From Pseudorhizobium xiangyangii (GTDB lineage Bacteria > Pseudomonadota > Alphaproteobacteria > Rhizobiales > Rhizobiaceae): a stretch of DNA of 64,000 nucleotides. Position 1 is the first letter of the stretch. Every line of letters begins with the position of its first letter. Positions 60,253 to 64,000 of this stretch are shown here, piece by piece. Location of the stretch: contig NZ_JAJAWH010000022.1 in the NCBI RefSeq assembly GCF_020531965.1, forward strand, positions 1-64,000, in the 5' to 3' direction. The notes under the pieces were generated by a model. That model was not told the DNA's origin. It searched no databases and saw only the letters and a program-made list of their open reading frames with translations. The position numbers and the translations under genes are program-made.

Positions 60253-61536
60253 CTATTCGGCCCGTCCGGCAATGGACATGATCTTCTGCCGCAGCATGCG
60301 GGCCATGTTGCGGGTGCTGTTATACATGTGCAGCTGGGTCGCGACCTGTCGTACATCCCTGTCGGCATTGCCTGCCAGGCCGATCACGATCGTTCCCATC
60401 TCTTCCCGCTCCCGCCAGAATCGGCTCATGATCGGGTGGTCGGGAATGGCGCAGGAATCGCTGCGCAGGATGTTGGCGTCGTCGAGGTGCCATTCCGTCA
60501 GCTTCATCATCAGGACCTTGCCGGGGGACCAGGCCGCGAAGTTCTCGTCATAGGCGGTCTTCCACGTGTAGGCCTCTCCGGCCATCACGAAGACGACCAG
60601 GGCCGCGATGGCCTTGCCATCCAGATCGATGGTGTGGATGCGCACCGCATCGATCTCCGCCAGATTGGTGATCGCCTCCCGCGCGAAGGCCGCGCGGTAG
60701 CGGTCGTTGATCAGCGCGGACCGCTTGCGTCCCTTCCAGCCCTTTGCCTCGAGCGCGAGGAATTCCTCCATTCGCTGCCTGACCTCTTCGGGTTGGCGGG
60801 CGACCGAATAGGCGACTTCTCCCTGCTCGGCGAGCTTGCGCCACTGGCGACGCATTTCCCGGTAGTGATGGGGCGAAATCGCGTTCCTGAGGTAGGTTTC
60901 CGCCGTGGCGAGGCTCTCGAGCATCGGGCGCAAGGACCGTTCCGCGAGTGTGACCGGCAAATCCCGGCCCACGGCAACGGCGCGAGCAAGCTGCGCGAAG
61001 CGGCCGTTGATGCGGACCTGCGGCAGGACCAGGACCCGTGGAAGCTTGGCATCGATGTTGCCGAGTGCCTCGAGAAGGTTGTCGATTGTCTCGGCAGCGT
61101 CCTCCGCGTCGACCAGCGGCGTGCCGAGCGGCCCGAAGGGGTTTGCCCAGGCGCGCATGATGGCCGGCCCCATGGAGAAGCCCGGTTTTTCGATCGTGAA
61201 CGGCATCAGGAGCCGCATGCGGCTATGGTTCTTCTGCTCGTCGCGGATCACCGCGAAGCGGACCTGTCTGTCATCGATACGCGGCATGGCCGGCGCCAGC
61301 AGTCTGGCGCTGAAAAAGATGTTTGGTTCCATGGCGCGGTTGGTCAGGAATTCGAGTTCCTGCTGCAGGTCGTAGCCCAGTGATGCGGGATAGAGGCAGA
61401 GTTCTCGGCCCGGTCGGCCGGTCTCTATGCGCGTATCGGCGTCGGGGCGGTCGGTGCGGAGAACCGGTACTGGCGACTGCGGCCAGGCTGCCCCCAGGAG
61501 GCTTTCAAAATCGCGGCTGTCGGGAGGTAGAGCCAT
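60253..61536 (-). CDS. GNAT-family (FemAB/CelD-like) acetyltransferase-type protein
   Basis: 427 residues. The C-terminal half (about 220-400) has the FemAB-like GNAT fold seen in CelD/BcsL-type polysaccharide proteins: REMRRQWRKLAEQGEVAYSVARQPEE, RYRAAFAREAI and AIAALVVFVMAGEAYTWKTAYDENFAAWSPGKVLMMKLTEW. Residues 1-200 are less conserved. The start ATG 61536 lies 1 bp after the stop of the flippase gene, so the two are coupled. This argues for a role in modifying or exporting an extracellular polysaccharide. Confidence 0.78.
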   Translation of the reverse strand: MALPPDSRDFESLLGAAWPQSPVPVLRTDRPDADTRIETGRPGRELCLYPASLGYDLQQELEFLTNRAMEPNIFFSARLLAPAMPRIDDRQVRFAVIRDEQKNHSRMRLLMPFTIEKPGFSMGPAIMRAWANPFGPLGTPLVDAEDAAETIDNLLEALGNIDAKLPRVLVLPQVRINGRFAQLARAVAVGRDLPVTLAERSLRPMLESLATAETYLRNAISPHHYREMRRQWRKLAEQGEVAYSVARQPEEVRQRMEEFLALEAKGWKGRKRSALINDRYRAAFAREAITNLAEIDAVRIHTIDLDGKAIAALVVFVMAGEAYTWKTAYDENFAAWSPGKVLMMKLTEWHLDDANILRSDSCAIPDHPIMSRFWREREEMGTIVIGLAGNADRDVRQVATQLHMYNSTRNMARMLRQKIMSIAGRAE

Positions 61537-61537
61537 A

Positions 61538-62950
61538 TCATGCAGCCTTGGTATGCTTGGGGGCGAGGGGGGCGGCAAACGCGAACATGCGAATGCCGAG
61601 TGTGCGGCGAAGTGCGACATGCAGCAGGATCGCTTCCACGATCATGGCGCATGCAGTTGCCATCGCCGCCCCGCTCAGCCCGTATAGCGGAATGAGGATG
61701 ATGTTCAGTGTGATGTTGACCGCAAGAACAGCACCATACAGCAGGACACAGAGATTCTGGCGACCGGCCATGCTGAGGAGCACTTCGCCGGGACCGACCA
61801 TGGCCTTGGCGAGGGTGCCGGCGAAGAGGATCGGCAGCAGCCCATAGCCGACTGTGAAGGCCGGACCGAAGAGCGCCAGGAGGTGCTCTCCGACAAGCAG
61901 GATCGAGAGCCCTATCACGAGCGCCGGCCAGAAGCTCCAGCGTGCCGTCTGGCCTGCGAAAGCGGCAAGCGAGGCTGTGTCGCCACCGGCGAGAATGGTT
62001 GAAAACCGGGGGGCGGCGGCGGCCTTGACGGCAAAGGCGACGAACTGGACCAGGACGATAGTCTTCGCCGCAGCAAAGTAGACGGCAACCTGGTCGGGGG
62101 GCATGTAGAAGCCGACCACGACCACGTCGGCATTTGTCAGCAGGAAACCGATGCCGTCGACCAGAAAGATGGGTAGCGAGTACCCGAACCAGACCGCGGG
62201 GCGAAGCCGAAGCCCTCCGCGTCCATAGGTGCGCTGCAGGCGCCGGTGCAGGCGGATGTATTGCAGCAATGTCGTCACATAGGTGGCCGCCAGCGCTGCC
62301 TCCATTGCCGTGACGGCCGTGTCCGGCGCGCCCAGCCACACTGCGCCCACCATGAAGAGGAGGATCAGTGTTGGACGGATCAGGAAAGTCGGGCTCAGCG
62401 CCGTCATTGTCCAGCCGCTTGCTCGGGCGGTGCCGTCCAGCACGTCGCCGAGCGCGATCATGGGTAGAGTGAAGAGAGCGAGGAAAAGGGGAGCTGTCCA
62501 GTAAGCCTCGAAGGTGCCGGCAAAGGACCGGAGAACCAGAAAGCCGACGACCGCCAGCAGGCTAGCGGAGATCATCGAAAAGATCCGGGCGGTGTAGTGC
62601 AGACCGCGTACGGCCGCCAGATCCCCTTCCGCCCGATGCTGCGGCAGGAAGCGGATCACCGAGCTGTGGAGGCCGAGGCAGGACAGGTTGCCGGCAAGAA
62701 CGACAATTACCCAGACGAAGGCGAAGATGCCGTATTCGAACTCGCCCATCAGCCGTGCGAGAATGATCTGCGAGATGAAGGCGATCGCCGCGCTGACGAC
62801 CCGGATGGAAAAGGCGAGCAAGGCTTGTCGTTGGGCCTGGGCGGTCTCTCCGTCGGAGGAAAGAGCTGCTGTCAAATGGTCGAGCTTCGGCCTCAACCTG
62901 GCACGCAGGCTGGGTGGCAGATATTTCTCTGCTGTTTCGAGGACCGCCAT
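61538..62950 (-). CDS. Polysaccharide flippase (Wzx/MOP-superfamily exporter)
   Basis: 470 residues with about 12-14 membrane helices of the MOP flippase type. Helices such as ALLAFSIRVVSAAIAFISQIILARLMGEFEYGIF and VRPFLV-like ALVIGLSILLVGEHLLALFG are visible. It should move lipid-linked glycans to the outer face of the inner membrane. Start ATG 62950 is chosen by family fit; a GTG at 62959 is an alternative. It leads the two-gene unit with the GNAT protein and sits near secA on the same strand. Confidence 0.84.
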   Translation of the reverse strand: MAVLETAEKYLPPSLRARLRPKLDHLTAALSSDGETAQAQRQALLAFSIRVVSAAIAFISQIILARLMGEFEYGIFAFVWVIVVLAGNLSCLGLHSSVIRFLPQHRAEGDLAAVRGLHYTARIFSMISASLLAVVGFLVLRSFAGTFEAYWTAPLFLALFTLPMIALGDVLDGTARASGWTMTALSPTFLIRPTLILLFMVGAVWLGAPDTAVTAMEAALAATYVTTLLQYIRLHRRLQRTYGRGGLRLRPAVWFGYSLPIFLVDGIGFLLTNADVVVVGFYMPPDQVAVYFAAAKTIVLVQFVAFAVKAAAAPRFSTILAGGDTASLAAFAGQTARWSFWPALVIGLSILLVGEHLLALFGPAFTVGYGLLPILFAGTLAKAMVGPGEVLLSMAGRQNLCVLLYGAVLAVNITLNIILIPLYGLSGAAMATACAMIVEAILLHVALRRTLGIRMFAFAAPLAPKHTKAA

Positions 62951-63067
62951 GATCGGCACGCAATACTCACATCAACCCACAACGCGAAGCCAGTCTTGCC
63001 ACGAGGGGGTTAACAATCCTTTGGAGCGGCCGTGGTGACAGGCCCATGGCTGTGGAAAGCGCAAACA

Positions 63068-63093
63068 AAAATGCCGCCTCGCGGCGGCATTTT
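63068..63093. terminator. Intrinsic terminator downstream of secA
   Basis: AAAATGCCGCC-TCGC-GGCGGCATTTT is a perfect 11-bp stem with T-runs in both directions (63068-63078 with 63083-63093). It lies 20 bp after the secA stop. Confidence 0.85.
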
Positions 63094-63112
63094 CAAATTC
63101 CTGTCCACAGGA

Positions 63113-64000
63113 CTAAGCCTGTTCGAAGACGCCGTGGCAATGCTTGTACTTCTTGCCCGACCCGCACGGGCAGGCCTCGTTGCGGCCGATCTTACCCCAG
63201 GTCTGCGGATCGTTCGGATCGCGCTCGTCCGGCGGCACCTGCAGACCGGAATCGTTGCCACCGGCGAAATCGTCCTCCCCCGTGATCGGGTCGAGGTGAT
63301 GCGCTTCCATCATCGGCAGCGGTTCCGGCGAAGGCTGCGCCTCGCGAACCAGTTCGACACGCATCATCTGTGCGGTGACGGCCTCGCGAAGGTTGGCAAG
63401 CAGTGCCTGGAAGAGTTCGAACGCTTCCGACTTGTATTCCTGTAGCGGGTCACGCTGGGCGTAGCCGCGGAAACCGACGACCGAGCGAAGGTGATCCAGG
63501 TTTACGATGTGTTCGCGCCAGAGATTGTCCAGCGTCTGGAGAACCACGGAGCGCTCGACATAGGTCATGATTTCCGGACCGAAGCGTTCTGCGCGATCGG
63601 CGGCCGCTGCGTCGGCCGCTTGCGTGATGCGCTCGCGGATGTCGTCTTCGCCAATGCCCTCTTCCTTGACCCATTCGTCGACGGGAAGCTGGAGGTTGAG
63701 CATGCGTTCGACATCCGCCTTCAGGCCGGCGGCATCCCATTGTTCGGCATAGGCCCGTTCGGGGATGTGCTTGGTCACCGCGATGTCGATGACCTCATTG
63801 CGCATGTCGGAAACGATCTCGTCGAGGCTTTCCGCATCGGCATCCATCAGCTCGATGCGCTGCTCGAAGATCACCTTGCGCTGGTCGTTGGTGACGTCGT
63901 CATACTTGAGCAAGTTCTTGCGGATGTCGAAGTTGCGGGCCTCGACTTTTTTCTGGGCGCGCTCCAGCGCCTTGTTGATCCAGGGATGGACGATCGCCTC
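63113..64000 (-). CDS. secA: Preprotein translocase ATPase SecA, C-terminal part (cut by window edge)
   Basis: The 3' 296 codons of secA; the 5' part lies beyond position 64000. Visible are the helical wing/scaffold region ([60 protein letters not shown]) and the terminal zinc finger [15 protein letters not shown] (SEC-C), which binds SecB. SecA drives protein export through SecYEG. It ends just before a strong terminator and runs left. Confidence 0.97.
   Translation of the reverse strand, partial: EAIVHPWINKALERAQKKVEARNFDIRKNLLKYDDVTNDQRKVIFEQRIELMDADAESLDEIVSDMRNEVIDIAVTKHIPERAYAEQWDAAGLKADVERMLNLQLPVDEWVKEEGIGEDDIRERITQAADAAAADRAERFGPEIMTYVERSVVLQTLDNLWREHIVNLDHLRSVVGFRGYAQRDPLQEYKSEAFELFQALLANLREAVTAQMMRVELVREAQPSPEPLPMMEAHHLDPITGEDDFAGGNDSGLQVPPDERDPNDPQTWGKIGRNEACPCGSGKKYKHCHGVFEQA

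Overview
The window is high-GC DNA with the gene order of a Rhizobiales (most likely Rhizobiaceae) primary chromosome. Evidence for this includes xerD-aroK-aroB-corC, cobST for aerobic cobalamin synthesis, hisC-tyrC, ftsEX, cpdR, a TIGR02302 protein, lysA-argH, etfAB and secA. No species can be named from the sequence alone.

Positions 1-11,959 are an accessory island that abuts the 3' end of a tRNA-Arg(CCT) gene. Its outer (left) end lies outside the window and no integrase is visible. Its left part looks like a cryptic phage or replicon. It has a P2 gpA-like HUH replication protein (3002-5395) preceded by a 16-residue leader peptide and a stem-loop. A hairpin-rich intergenic zone (2.58-2.95 kb) separates this from a divergent minus-strand array of seven small genes. 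Three of the junctions in that array carry the same 16-bp palindrome and partly duplicated leaders. Next come a secreted protein and a membrane protein, both unknown and overlapping. The right part of the island is a DNA-methylation module. It holds a Dcm/M.EcoRII-like cytosine methyltransferase, a Vsr repair nuclease and an EcoRII-like restriction enzyme in one overlapping operon (specificity CCWGG inferred). A second, unrelated C5-methyltransferase is divergent and has a perfect palindrome at its 5' end.

Positions 12-27 kb are core genome: an M20 amidohydrolase, a DD-carboxypeptidase, a His-rich CobW-type GTPase, TusA, a lipoprotein L,D-transpeptidase, accA, xerD, aroKB, a CorC protein without its usual membrane domain, bolA, a J-domain protein, cobST and a phytase-like protein.

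Positions 27-45 kb hold a queuosine-precursor transporter with a candidate preQ1 riboswitch at its start codon, then rpmB, gloB, hisC-tyrC, plsC, ftsEX, hpt, cpdR and the TIGR02302 protein. Positions 45-64 kb hold lysA-lptM-argH, tlpA, a 3-hydroxybutyryl-CoA dehydrogenase with etfBA, a rhomboid protease, a PduO-type adenosyltransferase, gluQ, an AlkA-like glycosylase, an HNH protein, dsbB, tRNA-Leu(CAA), a glycine-rich repeat exoprotein, an acyl-CoA synthetase, a GNAT/flippase pair, and the 3' part of secA cut by the window edge.

Functional links: cobS, cobT and the adenosyltransferase serve cobalamin. The dehydrogenase and EtfAB serve short-chain acyl-CoA oxidation. The DD-carboxypeptidase, the L,D-transpeptidase, FtsEX and the YdcF protein serve the cell wall. 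aroK, aroB, hisC, tyrC, lysA and argH serve amino-acid synthesis.
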